From Rhinopomastus cyanomelas (taxonomy: Eukaryota; Chordata; Aves; Bucerotiformes; Rhinopomastidae), in contig VXBP01007533.1 of the NCBI GenBank assembly GCA_013400115.1, positions 248,001 through 312,000 of the forward strand: DNA of 64,000 bases, written 5' to 3'. Below are positions 23,511-36,076 of the stretch, piece by piece. Under the pieces are notes generated by a model. That model saw nothing but the letters and a program-made list of their open reading frames with translations, was not told the origin of the DNA and made no database searches. Within the stretch, counting starts at the first letter, position 1, and every line of letters starts with the position of its first letter. The position numbers and the translations under genes were made by a program.

Positions 23511-26329
23511 TTTGTAGAGATATTCAAGGCTTGTTTAGACAAAACCACAGTCATCAAGTTATGTGATAGTTCTGCTTCAAGTGGAATGTTGGGTTAGGGT
23601 TGTGTGAAGATCCTTTCCAAATAACATTTCTGGGACTCTGCAATTGTTTCAGTTTGTTAGTTTTCTTCTTCATCCTCATCTCTGAGCAAAGACAAAGATA
23701 TCTTACAGTTTCTCCTCAAACTGGTATCTGTGTCTCTCTGGTTATGTTTTCACATTTGTTTTTTTCTTCTGATATGACCAAAAAATATCTTTGAGTTTTC
23801 AAGGAAATCCTGATGTCCTACATCTCTTAGTCTACTGCTGTATTCTGTGAGCCCAAAGACTCATGTTTCTATAACTCCATATGGTAGGTATATAATACCT
23901 GCCTAGATGTGTGAGATATACAAGACCAGTGCTCCTGACTTTAAGGTTGTTAAATTACTACTTTTCATACTATATGTGACCTGATTCGGTGTTGTCACTC
24001 TCATTGTAGCAAATCTTTTTCTTGGAAGACTTTTTTATAAGGAATATAGTTGCATTAGAACTTTCTACCTGCCTTGTGGAGTTTCTGTAACAATTTGGTT
24101 CTGGCATAACGGGGTAATTTCTCTTAGAACATGAAAGGAGCATTACATTTTTTAGTGGAGTCAAAAGTAGTGTAAGTCAGGCTCTCTCACTGGAGCTTGC
24201 ATTAGTCCTTTGTCTGCTATACAAGCCCTAACAGGCACAGCTCATAAGCTAAGGGTTTTCCACTTACAACCACAAAGGACCCATCTTTTTACAAGCAAGA
24301 AGATGAGAAACTCTGCCCTGGAAAGATGAAGTACCTTGATAAAGATTATAGTAGTGATAGTGCCTTAGCTCATATCGTCTGAGCCCATGGCATTATTGCC
24401 AAGCCATGATTTTTTTTCCCTAATGTTTTCTGACAGACTAGTCAACAAAACAAAGTTGGTGGAGACTTTCCTTGTGCTGTGGAGAGAGTGTGTGTGCATG
24501 TTCTCTTCCTAAGATAAAACTGTGGGTTTACCATCCAAGAACCTTTGGAAATATCTCCCTCTCGTGAGCCAGACAAGTAGTATTCAGCCTGTAGATTTGG
24601 TACCATGCCAGTGTCCAGAGCTGCTGGTAGTTTTGGAACCCATATGCATAGAACAGAGAAGCTCTCAGTGGGTGACGCAAGAAGCAACCATTTTCCAGGT
24701 ACGTTTTGAGGTATATCCTGAATGATCATTTGTTTCATAAGAGTGAATTGCTACTGATCAGTCTTTGTCAAATATCAAAGAATTAGTTAAGTAGACTCTT
24801 TCTTCTTCTTCCGAAGGAATCTATATTAGTTCAGCTTTTCCGGGTTGTTCAAAATGGGAAAATGAATTCAAGTCATGTCATAAGGGGGAAAAAACCCATT
24901 GTTAAACACAACAAATAATCTTGCAAAGGAAGTGTCCCGCTGTGAAACTTGACACAAGTGGTTTGGTTTTTCTTTTGTATGTAGGTTGTATTTATGTTCC
25001 CCCCTCCCATTCTAGTCACCCTTCTGCTTCTAAGTGATGTGGAAAATGTTGGCGCCAAAAAATAGCTAGATGAAATGTTGATAAATGTGGGAATCACGTA
25101 CTTGGAACAGAGGCAAATTAGAAAGAAGGTAGTTTTCAGCTTTTCTGCTAACCTGGGAGGTGGGGGTGTGGGTGAAGAATTGAGGCTACTGATTTATGTC
25201 CCCATGTCAGGCTCTTGGAGAGAGGAAAAAGCGAGAGTGTTGAGAGTGAGAATTGAGCACAGCATTTCTTCAGGCTTCTATTCATTACAGATTGACTTTA
25301 AGAAATGGAGGGAATGGTTTTTGTTGCTTTTTGTTTCTGCTGTATGTCAAATATCACAAATATAAGGGACACCATAAGGCCAATTCATGTTATGTTTTGT
25401 TCCCAAAAAAACTTTCTACTTGAAAGCTTTATTGAAGTGGAATGAGTGTTCTCCTACATTTGCAGTATTGGGGAAACATTATGCTGCTGATCATGGTTAA
25501 TTTTGTATTGACTATAAGAAAGCTACTGTAGTAATAAATATAACTGAGGATTTGAGAATCCCTGTGCAGTATGTTAATGGAGAATATAATTTAAATTCTC
25601 ATGTGGCACAAGTGTGGTTTTGGCATTACTGTGGAAGTTCTTTCAAATTGACAGTTCCAGGAGAGGACAAATAACAGAGGTAGGAATTATAATACAAATT
25701 AAACAAGAAACATTTGTGTTGGCATTTTCTGAACTTGTATTTGCAGCTCTGACTACAACTCAGAAAGGCCTAACGCAACGGAGAATGATTCAGAGGGGCA
25801 GAAAAACGAGAGGTATGGTATAACATCCACATGACAGGAAAGTGAACTGGGACTGTAGTGTGGGAAAAAACCTCGGAGACTGAGGGTCTCATAAAAGTAA
25901 AAATAGAGTGGGGAAGGAAAAGAAGGAATAATTGTTTGGCTTCATTTGAATAAAGTCCAGTAAAACTCAGATAATAAGCTTAAAAGAAGTAGTTTTGTTT
26001 AGTGTTGTTTTTTTTTTTTTAAATTCAATGCCTGTGCAATTGATTGTGGAAGTCGCTGCAAGATTGTCAAGAGGGCCAAAATGAGTTCAGGAAGAGGTTA
26101 AAATCACAAAGGTTAAACTCGAAGACTATGAATTGGACGGTCTGGCTTCTTAAGTCCATTAACTGCTGATTGCCAGAACCCAGGACGGTGTACTTAGGAG
26201 AGAACTGCAGTAAGCTTACTCGGGCTTTGTGTGTTCTTTCCCAAAGCAAGTGCTACTGATGGTCACTGGAGATACAACGTGCATGAGAATGAGATTAAGC
26301 GACTTTCACAGCTTGCTTTCCAACATCTC
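23511..26329. other. Mostly unique non-coding sequence
   Basis: Contains one MIR-like relic (24281-24364) and a T13 run (26008-26020). No gene recognised; frames at 24442-24738, 25075-25365 and 25614-25823 have no identifiable domain. Confidence 0.45.
24281..24364 (-). repeat. Possible MIR-type SINE relic
   Basis: CATCTTTTTACAAG, AGATGAGAAACT, AAGATGAAGTACCTTG and a following AAAG..ATA tract follow the order of antisense MIR core sequence. Diverged; by eye only. Confidence 0.45.
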
Positions 26330-26560
26330 TAGGACCCGGTGCGCGTGCTGCGAGAACAGGAGGCAGGGCGACCAGCTCAGCTCTGGGAGCTTGATTTTGG
26401 CTTTTCTTTCGCTCTTTTCGAGTAAGGAGAGCTACCCGCTGGGGAGCGACTGAGGAGAGAAGGAGGGGCAGCAGGCTCTAGTTGCCTATGCGCCTGAGCG
26501 CAGTGATGAGCAGGGGCAGGGGCTGCCGTGGAAACCGCAAGACAACCAAGCAGAACCATG
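26330..26560. promoter_or_regulatory. GC/CpG-enriched patch, candidate promoter or 5' exon
   Basis: Over a dozen CpG dinucleotides in about 230 bases (for example CCCGGTGCGCGTGCTGCG near 26336), where surrounding DNA is CpG-poor. It is not recognisable CR1. A weak donor-like CGA|GTAAGG occurs at 26419-26427. It could be a 5' non-coding exon or promoter of MYLK some 30 kb upstream of the ATG exon, or only a local GC-rich island. Confidence 0.3.
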
Positions 26561-26609
26561 GAGATGTTCAGGCAGGTGGTTGCAGTGAGTGCTGGAGCCT
26601 GGCACTCGA

Positions 26610-27010
26610 TATGGAAACAGGTGATGTGGTCACAAGTGACATGGAAAAGGCTGAGGTTCTCAATGACTTCTGTACCTCAGTCTTCACTGCAAAGGCCTCC
26701 AGCCACACTCCTGGAGTCATGGAAAATAACAGCAGGGACTGCAAGGAAGAACTGCCCATCATAAGTGCAGATCAGGTTAGTGATCACCTGAAGGACCTGA
26801 AAGTGTCCATGGGACCCGACGGGATACACCCATGAGTACTGAGAGAACTGGCAGACGAGGTTACTAAACCCCTCTCTATTTTATCCCAAAAGTCATGGTG
26901 GTCTGGTGAAGTCCCCACTGACTGGAAAAGGGGAAACATAATCCCTATTTTCAAAAAGGGTAGGAGGGAAGAAACAGGGAACTACAGGCCAGTCAGTCTC
27001 ACCTCTGTGC
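26610..27010 (+). mobile_element. CR1 LINE, ORF2 fragment between EN and RT
   Basis: Encodes DMEKAEVLNDFCTSVFTAKA, SMGPDGIHP and the region of SYRPVSLTSV, the linker and start of RT. A TGA at 26834 and small deletions disrupt it. The same region is better preserved at 49034-49790. It breaks at 27010 where a different CR1 begins. Confidence 0.92.
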
Positions 27011-27402
27011 CTGAGAGAGTTGGGGCTGTTCAGTCTGGAGAAGAGGAGGCTCCGAGGTGACCTTGTGGCCTTCCAGTATCTGAAGGGGGCCTACAAAAAG
27101 GCTGGGGAGGTGCTTTTTAGGATGTTGTCAGGTAGCAACAGGAATAGGGGGAATGGAGCAGGTTTGTTGGAGGTGGGTAGATTTAGACTGGAAGTAAGGA
27201 GGAAGCTCTTCACCGTGAGAGTGGTGAGAGCCTGGAATGGGTTGCCCAGGGAGGTGGTTGAGGCCCCGTCCTTGCAAGTGTTTAAGGCCGGGCTGGGTGA
27301 GGCTCTGTCCAGCCTGGTCTAGGGTGGGGTATCCCTGCCCATGGCAGGGGAGTTGGAACTGGATGATCCTGCGGTCCCTTCTAACCCTGACTGACTGTAT
27401 GA
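27011..27402 (+). mobile_element. CR1 LINE of a different subfamily nested in the preceding copy
   Basis: Encodes GLFSLEKRRLRGDLVAFQYL and VVRAWNGLPREVVEAPSLQV, then a 3' end of the GGATGATCCTGCGGTCCCTT type, unlike the TTTCGAGGTCCC tip of most copies here. Bounded on both sides by the other subfamily. Confidence 0.88.
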
Positions 27403-27491
27403 CTTGGTCTGGGTGATCCTGCTGTGGCAGGGGGATTGGACTAGATGATCTTTCGGGGTCCCTTCCAGTCCCTAATGATTCCATGATTCTA
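27403..27491 (+). mobile_element. CR1 LINE 3' tip, distal part of the interrupted copy
   Basis: CTTGGTCTGGGTGATCCTGC through GATTGGACTAGATGATCTTT to CCATGATTCT; probably the tail of the copy starting at 26610. Confidence 0.85.
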
Positions 27492-28576
27492 CTTACTTAT
27501 CTAGACTTGAATACTTTTGTAGCGTTGCACTTAACAGTCAAACTACATCCTTATGTTTATTCTGTAGTACTCTCTCCATATATCAAGGCATACAGTAACA
27601 GTGTCTGCATGAGCTTCATCTGGGATGAGAAGTCATACTTTTTCAGTGTGACTGCCATCTGCCATGAATTTAATGTATTACTGGCACTGATCCAAATCCT
27701 GTCCCGTGTCTTTCGCGGCGCTCACTTCAGCTTCAGTTGCTGTCTCTTAATAATCGTGAGTCTTTTGTGCTTTCACTTAGAGTGTTTTACTGTTGTTATC
27801 TAGGTCATTTGGCTTTTGCTTTCCTAGGTGGGACTCATGCTGCTTTCTAGCTGCTACCTTTTCTATCCACTTTCTGGTTTAAGAATCTCTCTCTGGAAGT
27901 AATGGGTGGGGGGAATTTCCTGCTTTTGTCATGCAAGGATGGAAGTGTGGTGCTCTGCTGCATGCTTGAAGGAAATGATACTGTAAGGTGTTAGTTCTGC
28001 AAGGTCCTTTTACAAGTGACAGACAATTGTATTTCACAGGAACAAAATGCATACGATGATGTTGCTCTGGATTTTGCTTGTTTAATCCTGTAACTGTCAT
28101 AAGTGAGTACCAGGTCAGTGCCAGTGTCCCGTTAACAGTGTGTGTGAGCCAATGCAGAGGAGCTGTAGGGGCACACTGATTCCTTAACCTCTGCAGTGGT
28201 GTGCTCAGGAAATGTGTATATTTTTGCTGCTGTCCCAGATACTGGGAGTGGGAACTTGGAAGTTTCCCACTACAATGAATAGGAAACCAGAAAGTACTTG
28301 AGACTGAGAATTGCTTTCCTTTCTGGTTCCTGGCACACTCCCCAATTTTGTGGTTTATATGATATTCTAGCTTTCACCCTCCTTTAGGGGTGCAGAAGTG
28401 GCTGCTTTTTCCCTGGCCACGTATATTGAAATACAGCTACATGCAATGTGAGCGTATGCAGCTGTAGACAACCCACCCCCAGGTTGCCGAGGTGGTTTTG
28501 TGCCTTCCTAAGAAAGATGTAATGTTCAAAAAAAGCTGTCCTTAGGAAAACCAAACAACTGTGATTTAAACACATT

Positions 28577-28660
28577 ACTTTTAAACAATGGGCAAGCTTC
28601 CTTAAAAAGCACAGACACACTTTTAAACAATGGGCAAGCTTCCTTAAAAAGCACAGACAC
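28577..28660. repeat. Perfect tandem duplication, 42 bp x 2
   Basis: 28577-28618 and 28619-28660 are identical; the unit starts ACTTTTAAACAATGGG and ends AGCACAGACAC. Absence of any mismatch implies a recent event or an assembly artefact. Confidence 0.95.
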
Positions 28661-31555
28661 ATTTTTCAGGCCACACATATACCACAGTTGGTACTCTACA
28701 TCCCACGAACAGAAGTTTTCAGACTAACTTGAGTAGGATAGAAACCTTTTACAGAGCGCATTGACTGCTGCAGCCGTAGCCACCTGAGCTGGCCGGCAGC
28801 CTGAAACAATAAGCCTTGAGGTGTGAATTCCTATCATTCATTCAATGGATGGCTAATTCAAATGGCATTGACACAACTTTAAAGGTGAACGTTAACTGTT
28901 TCCTTGTGCATCAAAGCAGCTAGAAAAATGGGAGGAGTAGTATTATGTTGGGTAGTCTTTCAACAGTGCAGGCTGAGCTAAACACTTGGCTTCCCAGTAC
29001 CTGAAGAGCCCAAGTCTTCTCAGTTAAACTTTAGTGTTGAAGAATAGCAGCAAACGACAAAGGCTAAAGTGAATATAGGAACAAACAGACCTTTGTCATA
29101 ACTGGAGTTAGACTTGCATTTGCCTGCTGGCAGTCTAGTGCTCACGGAATTCTTGGACACCAGTGGCATGCAGAAAGGTTTACGGCTTGCCTCGTTTGGG
29201 GTTTTTACCTATCTAGCCTGAAGGAGAAGAGATGAAGTATGCATCCTGTCTGACAAGCAGAAGTTTGAGATAGGGAAGCACATGCTGTATTTTGTTGCTG
29301 ATGGGTAAGGAGTAGTTTCTGTTTTTCAATTAGGACAAAACAGTTGGTTAGGGAGAGTGCTGTTGCTGTGTAGTCTTGTCTCAGGAGGAATCGGTGTGCC
29401 TTTTAAAATGAATTTTGTGCTCATCTGAGTTAGAGGATGTGGAATTTGCTGTATGAGCTTTTGTTTTAAGGCAGCTCCAGCTGCTAAATAACCATTTTCC
29501 CAGGTTGAGATGCATCTGCAAATCTTTCTTGTTCTCTGTATCGAACACAATTCAGTTGCTCTAATTACAGACTGTTGTGAATACTTTTCAAATTGCAGTT
29601 ATGTTAAAATAATTCAGTGTCATAGTTTGGGGAAATGGTTGCTAGCCTCACAGTACTTTATTCTGGAATGAAATCAAAAGGTATCAAAGTAGAGAGGAAA
29701 GTAGTAAAGATTTCCAAGGTATTCAGTGCAAATCGATGAGAATCCAAAAGCTCTTCTTCCTTGAAAATATAAAGTCAGTTCTGCAGAATTCAGGAGCAGA
29801 TAGACATTGGAAACAGAAAAAAATATGGAAATATTAATTTGAATACTTATAATTAGTTACAGCAAATTCTTCTTAGATTGTCTTCTTCCTTTACAGAAGA
29901 TTCTTGAAAGCAGATGGTCTTTGTCCAAATCCATTTGTACATTAATGACACAGTAAATCATTGCCTACAGGCCTGGAACATCAAGTGAAAGATCTAGTCC
30001 AGAGAACACTTGCTGGACAAAATTGACTTACCACTATTAATTGGGCCTGCAGTTACCCCAGGAAGATTGAATCACTTCTGGGTTTGAATTGTCCCGGGTA
30101 CCCTCTGATGAGCACTGTCCTTCAAAAATTATACAGCAGGTTTTTCCATCCCAATTCCATGGGTTTAACCCACGTCCTACCTGTTGTTTAGAAACATAAA
30201 ACTACATTTAAAAACCGCAACTTTCACTCGTGTATGTGAAGTCATGTCAGAGCCACCTTAACGTGCAGGTTTCACATTCTGCTTTGAGTCACTGCTTTCC
30301 CTGGTGTATCACATGAACTTTCCTAAGGAAAGGGCCAAATGCTCTGAAACTTACTGGAAAGATTTAAAATCTTTTGATTGTTCTGTGTTTCACTTGTTCT
30401 GATTTTTTTTCTTAGACTTTCTACGAATTGGTTATTCCATTCAGTCTGTCCCATATTCTTCTAATCAGTTCCCTCCTAGATGTTTTTCCAGTTGGCTGTT
30501 GTTGAAAACTTCTGATCTTTGTTGCCACAAACTCCTAAACTGATTCATTTTCATTGTTTGTGTTAAATTTTTTAAAGGCTGGGCAGTATTTCTTAAACTC
30601 TCCATTCATTTTCCACTGTCTGAATCTGACAGCTGCCCAGTCCTTTAGGCTGACGCAGTGTCCGACACTGCCCCACTTGATCCTGCGGACCTTGCACAGC
30701 TAAGGCTGTGCATCCCACCTCAGGTGGTGGCACTCCAGGGCTGGGTGTGACAATTTACATATAAAACTACAATACCTGGAAAGCAGCTGAGGACAGAAAG
30801 GGCACATGAATGTGTCAGATATTAATGACAGTGTTCTTGGAAGCCTTACTGTCTCCCAGTAAAACAGGTCCAGATATTGGCTTTGTTTCCCTGTGGCTGA
30901 ATGCAGCCCAGATCATTCTTATCCAGCTTCTTAAGTGGCTTGAAAACACTGAAATGAATTGCTTTAAACTCTAATAAGTCATTTCTATTACTGAGAAGGA
31001 TGTATTTACTGCCAGCATGGTACTGGTGCTGACAGTGGATTACATTATCCTTTTGTTTGAAACCAATTGAGTTTACACTCCACTTCAAATTCTTTAGAGC
31101 TTTGAAACAGAGCCAGCAGAAACTGTTTAACAAGTCAGTGCTGCTTCAGGTTTGGTATTGTTCTATGTTTAGTTGTGAGAGGGAAGACTGCATTTTCCTG
31201 TACTTTCACTTCACTCAGGGAGAATGGTGCAGAACAATAAGCAGACTATTCAGTTTTGCCTAACTCCTGGTTTGCTACCTTTTCCCTGGGTGCTGATGCT
31301 TCCCTACAATATGAATTGTGCATCCTCGGCAGCTTCTGAGTACTCACACTTTAGAGCTTGGTTTACCATTAGATAAGTCATTGTTGGTTGCTTTGATTTT
31401 TAGAACTTCAGTTGTCATGAAGAATTTCTTAAAATGAGTTTATGGAAGAGCCCAGACTTAGACTTCACACATTAGCTGCTTATTGCAGTTCTAGAAAGGG
31501 CAGCACATTTAGCAACCCAGGGAAAATGGGCATTAGTTTAAGTCATGGATGATAG

Positions 31556-31574
31556 CCCCCCCGCCCCCCCGCCC
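31556..31574. repeat. C-rich tract with minus-strand G-quadruplex potential
   Basis: C7-G-C7-G-C3; the minus strand has enough G runs of three or more to form a quadruplex in principle. Confidence 0.7.
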
Positions 31575-34500
31575 GTTTCAAATGCATAGATTTCTCAGTC
31601 ACTGTTTTCTAGTGAAACTAACAAACAAGAAATCCTTAATTTAAACATCAACTGTTTTTTCTGAGGTGAGGGAAGGCTTTTCCGTAAAATAAAGTCTCTG
31701 CGTTAACCCCTGCAGAGACAGACAGAAGGGGAAGCAGAGGGTGAGTGGGTGAGTACCATTACTTCACCAAATGTTTTGGTTTTGCCCTCTTACTTGTGGC
31801 TCAAGCAGTGAGGAAGCTGAAGCAAGCAACAAGGTGTGCTTCACCTTAGTGAAAGGCTACATGGCTCTCAGTCCACTCTTCAAACCTTCTTTTGTGTACT
31901 TGAGAGTAAAATTTCTCAGATATTTTTCAAAGACCAATAACTTGGAAGAAGATGAAGTGAAGCATAAACTCTGTGGAAGTAAAAACTGTATCATTTTTAG
32001 GACTGAGTTTAATCTCTAGTTTGAGAAGAAAGTGTGGTGGCTGCTTTACTCTTGAGACTGTGTAAATGTGACAGATAACAAAGAGCAATAGGTATTCAAA
32101 TGAAGCCCTGCTGTGAGCGTGCAGATTTGTCTGTGCCTCTGCCACAGAAGGAACCCAAAACAGTTCTGGATTTCCCCCACCTGTTTTCCTTCAAGGACAG
32201 GAGAAAGGGGAAACACAGACTCATTATACTCGTACTATTAAAATACTTTTAAGTGCATTGAGACACTACTTCCCATGCCTGAAGTCGTGTGGAAGACTGA
32301 AGTTCATAGCTAATGTGTGATTCAGGCAAAGTCTGAAGCAGGATCTCCCATGTTCTCTGAATACCTGTGGACTCCTGAGTCCTGACTCCTTTGTGGTAGG
32401 TTAGGGCTGGTTTTGTGCTTTTTTTTTTTTTTCTAGAAATCACCCCCTTTAGAGGTAGTGTTTCTATGACATTATTGAGCTCTGACAAAGGAGCAGTTTT
32501 CTTAAGTGGTTTTGCCAGAAAAATCTTCATTCAATCCATCCTGTCAACATCATATCTGTTACAGAGGAACGTGAAGAGACCTCAGTTCTCTGTTCTTACA
32601 CGTGATAGCTCTGATATCTACTCGCCTCCTTGTACAAATAGAGGCAAAATTAGAGTAGCCTGGCAGCATGCATCAGTAGAGCTTTACACTCCCTATGGCA
32701 TTTGCTGCTCTCAATTTCCTTGCTCGTGTAGCAAATGTACAAAGTACCAGTGACGGAATCGAAGACATCTTGTGGCGTGTGTGTGGATGTAATGGATAAA
32801 GCACTGAGCCTCCCTCTGTTGTTTCTAAAAAGCAAATGTACAGATTTGTTTCACTGGTGTTTCAGTACTAACAACAAAGACAAAAGGTTAAATATCAAAT
32901 GAAAAAAGCAATGATTGAATTTTATACTCTCAGCCTTTATCTTACAATTTTCTTTTATGACTCTGCATTCTAGTGTTTATAGGGCTGTTGATAAAACTAG
33001 TGGTTGTTAGTAAAATACTCTTAAGTTCACTTTTTCATGAAGACTTGTACAAGGGAAAGGGGAGCAAAAGAATATAATAAACACTGTTCTTTGTGCTTAG
33101 GTCTTAGAAAAGCAATATCACTAGGTACTGTTTGGCTGACATCATAAGACGGCTTTGAATGAACAATAATCTGTATTTACAAACAGTTTCTTCTGTTAGA
33201 GTGCAATTTGCATTCCAGCACAAGCTCTCCATTATAAACACTGGTTTTCTTGTACTGCTACAGAAGATACAACAATGCCTAGTGCTGCCAAGCACAGCAT
33301 TTTTTCAGAAGGAAGAAAGAGGCTTAATGTTAATTGTCCAATGTGGCCAGAGGTCTACTGTTCATAATCTGAGATATCATAAAATGTGTTTTAAATTACC
33401 CGTGCATCTCTTTAAAGAATTAATTTTCCATCAAAGGATTTTGTGAGCTGTTTGATCTTACTGTGTCTAAAGAGCTCAATTTGACTGGAGTTAGTTTTGT
33501 CTGAACGTACACAGCACAGTTGTGACAACAGTACCCTTTGAGCCTATGAGACTTTAAGAGAAATTAGTCAGTTTATTATAGAGAGAAAAGGAAGGTGGGG
33601 GTGTTCATTTCCAGCTGTGAAATGAGAAGCTAAAGACTGGATGTGTGAATGGACTATGGTTTTTTATGCTATATGGCTGACTTAAGCTTTTGTTTTCACC
33701 TGCATTAATCTGGGTACAATATTCTGTTGTCCAGCTATCCCTAAAGTGTGAGACAGAGTCCTACTCTACTGTGAGAATCTGGAAACGAAAGATGGGGCAT
33801 GTTTTGTTGCGCTAAAAGAAAAGACTGCTTGTGATGTTGTTGTGGTTGGCTCTGTAAAGCACACAGATTCTTTGCACTGAATTTAAATTCACAAAGATAA
33901 AAAAAAAAGGAGAATAATTAAATGGCTTCATCTAGAAACAGTGTCAGGTACTTCAACTCCTACAACTTGATTGTTCTGCATGCTAGGCCATGTTGTTTTT
34001 CCAGTGTCAGATTCTAAGTGATGGAATGATATAATTCAAGTTTTTGCTTCTCCTGAATGGAAACTGCTTTTCTCAAAGTAAAAACTAAGAGAAAATATTG
34101 AGAGACAGTTTTGCTTTCTGGGTTGATACATCTTATGCAAAGAAACACCTTGAAAAATTAGCTTAAGTCGCAAGAGTGATAATTAGTCCAGTGGATTAAC
34201 ACACTCCTGTTGCTATTTTAGCTGTGGAACTGGCCTGGTTATATCTATAGAATACTGTACTGTCCTGATTAGGCTTGCACGAGATGCAAGAGCACCTTTC
34301 CTGTTCCATTACAGTAGCTGTTTTGTCTCCTTTATTGATGCAGCTTACTTAGAATAGTTCTCCTACTGCAGTCAAGTATGTGTCATGCTTTTTCCTCTCT
34401 TTTCCTATTCTTTATTTCCAGGGAGTCCTGACATTAAAGCGAAGGTTTTTCTTTCACATCTGTCTTCTTCCCAGCACTCACTGTTCACCTTAAATCCAGG

Positions 34501-35529
34501 TCTTGTTTTGGTTTGACTGAAGATTTGATGCTGTTCTTTCTGCATACCTATTTGCAACCCTGTTTTATAAAGCTGTATTATTTTTTTTTGTACTTAACTA
34601 ATTAATGAAAATGCTTACTGAAAACTAAACAGATTAATCTGAGAACCGTTAATTAAATGTGTTTTTGTGATGCCATTTGATCAGTCTTGCTGATGTTGTA
34701 ACCGTTATTTAGGAAATGCCAGTGATCTCACAAAGATGTGTTGGGTAGAAAATAAGCTGCAATAGCTGACAGCTTAAAATGACAGCCTTTCTATGTGGAT
34801 GTCATCTGTACTAAGGAGAAGGAAAGAGAAAGTCAGACACTCTGTTCAGCAATAATACTCTTGTGTCTAAACAGAAAGGGGGCTGTTTTTTCCAAAGTTT
34901 TCGGATAGTGATAGCAGAGGCAGTAATGAGACACAGAGCTGCTTTCCATCTTGCTCTGCCAGTTTAGCTCCTGTGAGGATGCCAAATAAGTTTCAATTTA
35001 TGAGCTTTTCAGTAGAAAAGGGCTTTAGCAAAATCTCTGCTCTGTTTGTCTGCTGAAACACTTTCCTAGTTTCTGATGTTTGCTATCTGTCTGTCATTAG
35101 CATGAAGCAATGGAAGTTTTGTATAAATGGTTTGTATGGAAAAATCCCGCAATCATTCAATAGCTGCTTCTTAGTACTTCTGGAAAGTAGTGACTTCTCT
35201 AGAGATGTTTTTTTCTGTCAGCTGGGCCTTCACTAATGTGATTAGCAGGCTAAATGCTCTAAATAAATCCATCACTGGCATCAGTTGCACCAGTGCTGAG
35301 CTTTGTTAAATTTTTAATATATCAATAAAACCCCAATATTCATTTCTAAGAATGGATGGGAATAGATCACACTCAATGCTTATTTTTATTCACACTGTGT
35401 TTCAAATTAGTGCTTCAACACAACATGTACAAATCCATTAATAAATCCTGACCTTTACTTGCGCTGAAATCTAGCAGGAAATTCCCTCATACTAGAAGAA
35501 CCCTGACTAGAGCAACCAATCTTCTGATG

Positions 35530-35670
35530 GGCTATCTTTCTTAAGAGGAGGAGAGATGAGAGAGCAGAGTCTACTCAGCCTAGAGAGGACAAGATTGAGG
35601 GGACATCTGCTTAGTGCTTACAAATATCTAAAAGGGTAGGTGTCCAGAGGATAGAACCAGGCTAGACTCG
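35530..35670 (+). mobile_element. Old CR1 LINE fragment, ORF2 C-terminus
   Basis: Diverged plus-strand match to the LFSLEKRRLRGDLI...KYLKGG region (GCCTAGAGAGGACAAGATTG, then AGGGGACATCTGCTTAGTGC and AGGTGTCCAGAGGATAGAAC). The 3' UTR is missing. Confidence 0.75.
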
Positions 35671-36020
35671 AAGATTAGGATCTGAAGGAGAGAGAGTTTA
35701 ATTCTCATTAGAATTAACATGCCCAAAAGTTTAATGATCTTAGTAATATGGCTTTAGAGACACTTTAGGGTGACTGGGTATTGTCTTTAAAGGAACTTAA
35801 ATAAGTGGAGCTATGCTGCATGATTCCTTTGGGCAGTCCCACCAGGCTTAGACAAAAGTAATGAAGAAATCCCATCTAATTTTGAACTTAGTAAAAACTT
35901 AGTAAGTTTTCAGTTACCAGCTCTGGTGGCTTCAAGACCAAAATTGAAAATAAAGGAAAAGAAAACAAAGCAGTTAGGTTTTGATGACATCTTGGACAAA
36001 TTTGCCAGACAACGGATAGG
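35671..36020. other. Unique non-coding sequence
   Basis: Contains the start of an open frame (35926) rich in Lys that runs into the hAT termini; no domain recognised. Confidence 0.4.
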
Positions 36021-36076
36021 CAGGGGTCCTCAAACCCAGGCCCACCGGTACTACACACNAAGTTTGAGGACCCCTG
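36021..36076. mobile_element. hAT transposon termini around a single-N join
   Basis: Begins CAGGGGTCCTCAAAC and ends with its exact inverted complement GTTTGAGGACCCCTG, separated by about 25 bases and one N (36059). The same terminal inverted repeat family as 54527-54866. The adjacent octamers (CGGATAGG and GCTTAGGG) do not match, so no target duplication is evident; internal sequence is probably missing at the N. Confidence 0.75.

Larger units (their letters stand above)
27492..35529. other. Mostly unique non-coding sequence
   Basis: Eight kilobases without a recognisable exon or transposon except for the 42-bp tandem duplication, a C-rich tract at 31556 and a T14 run at 32419-32432. An AT-rich patch with several TAAT words (34590-34670) may or may not be a conserved element. 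Confidence 0.45.
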
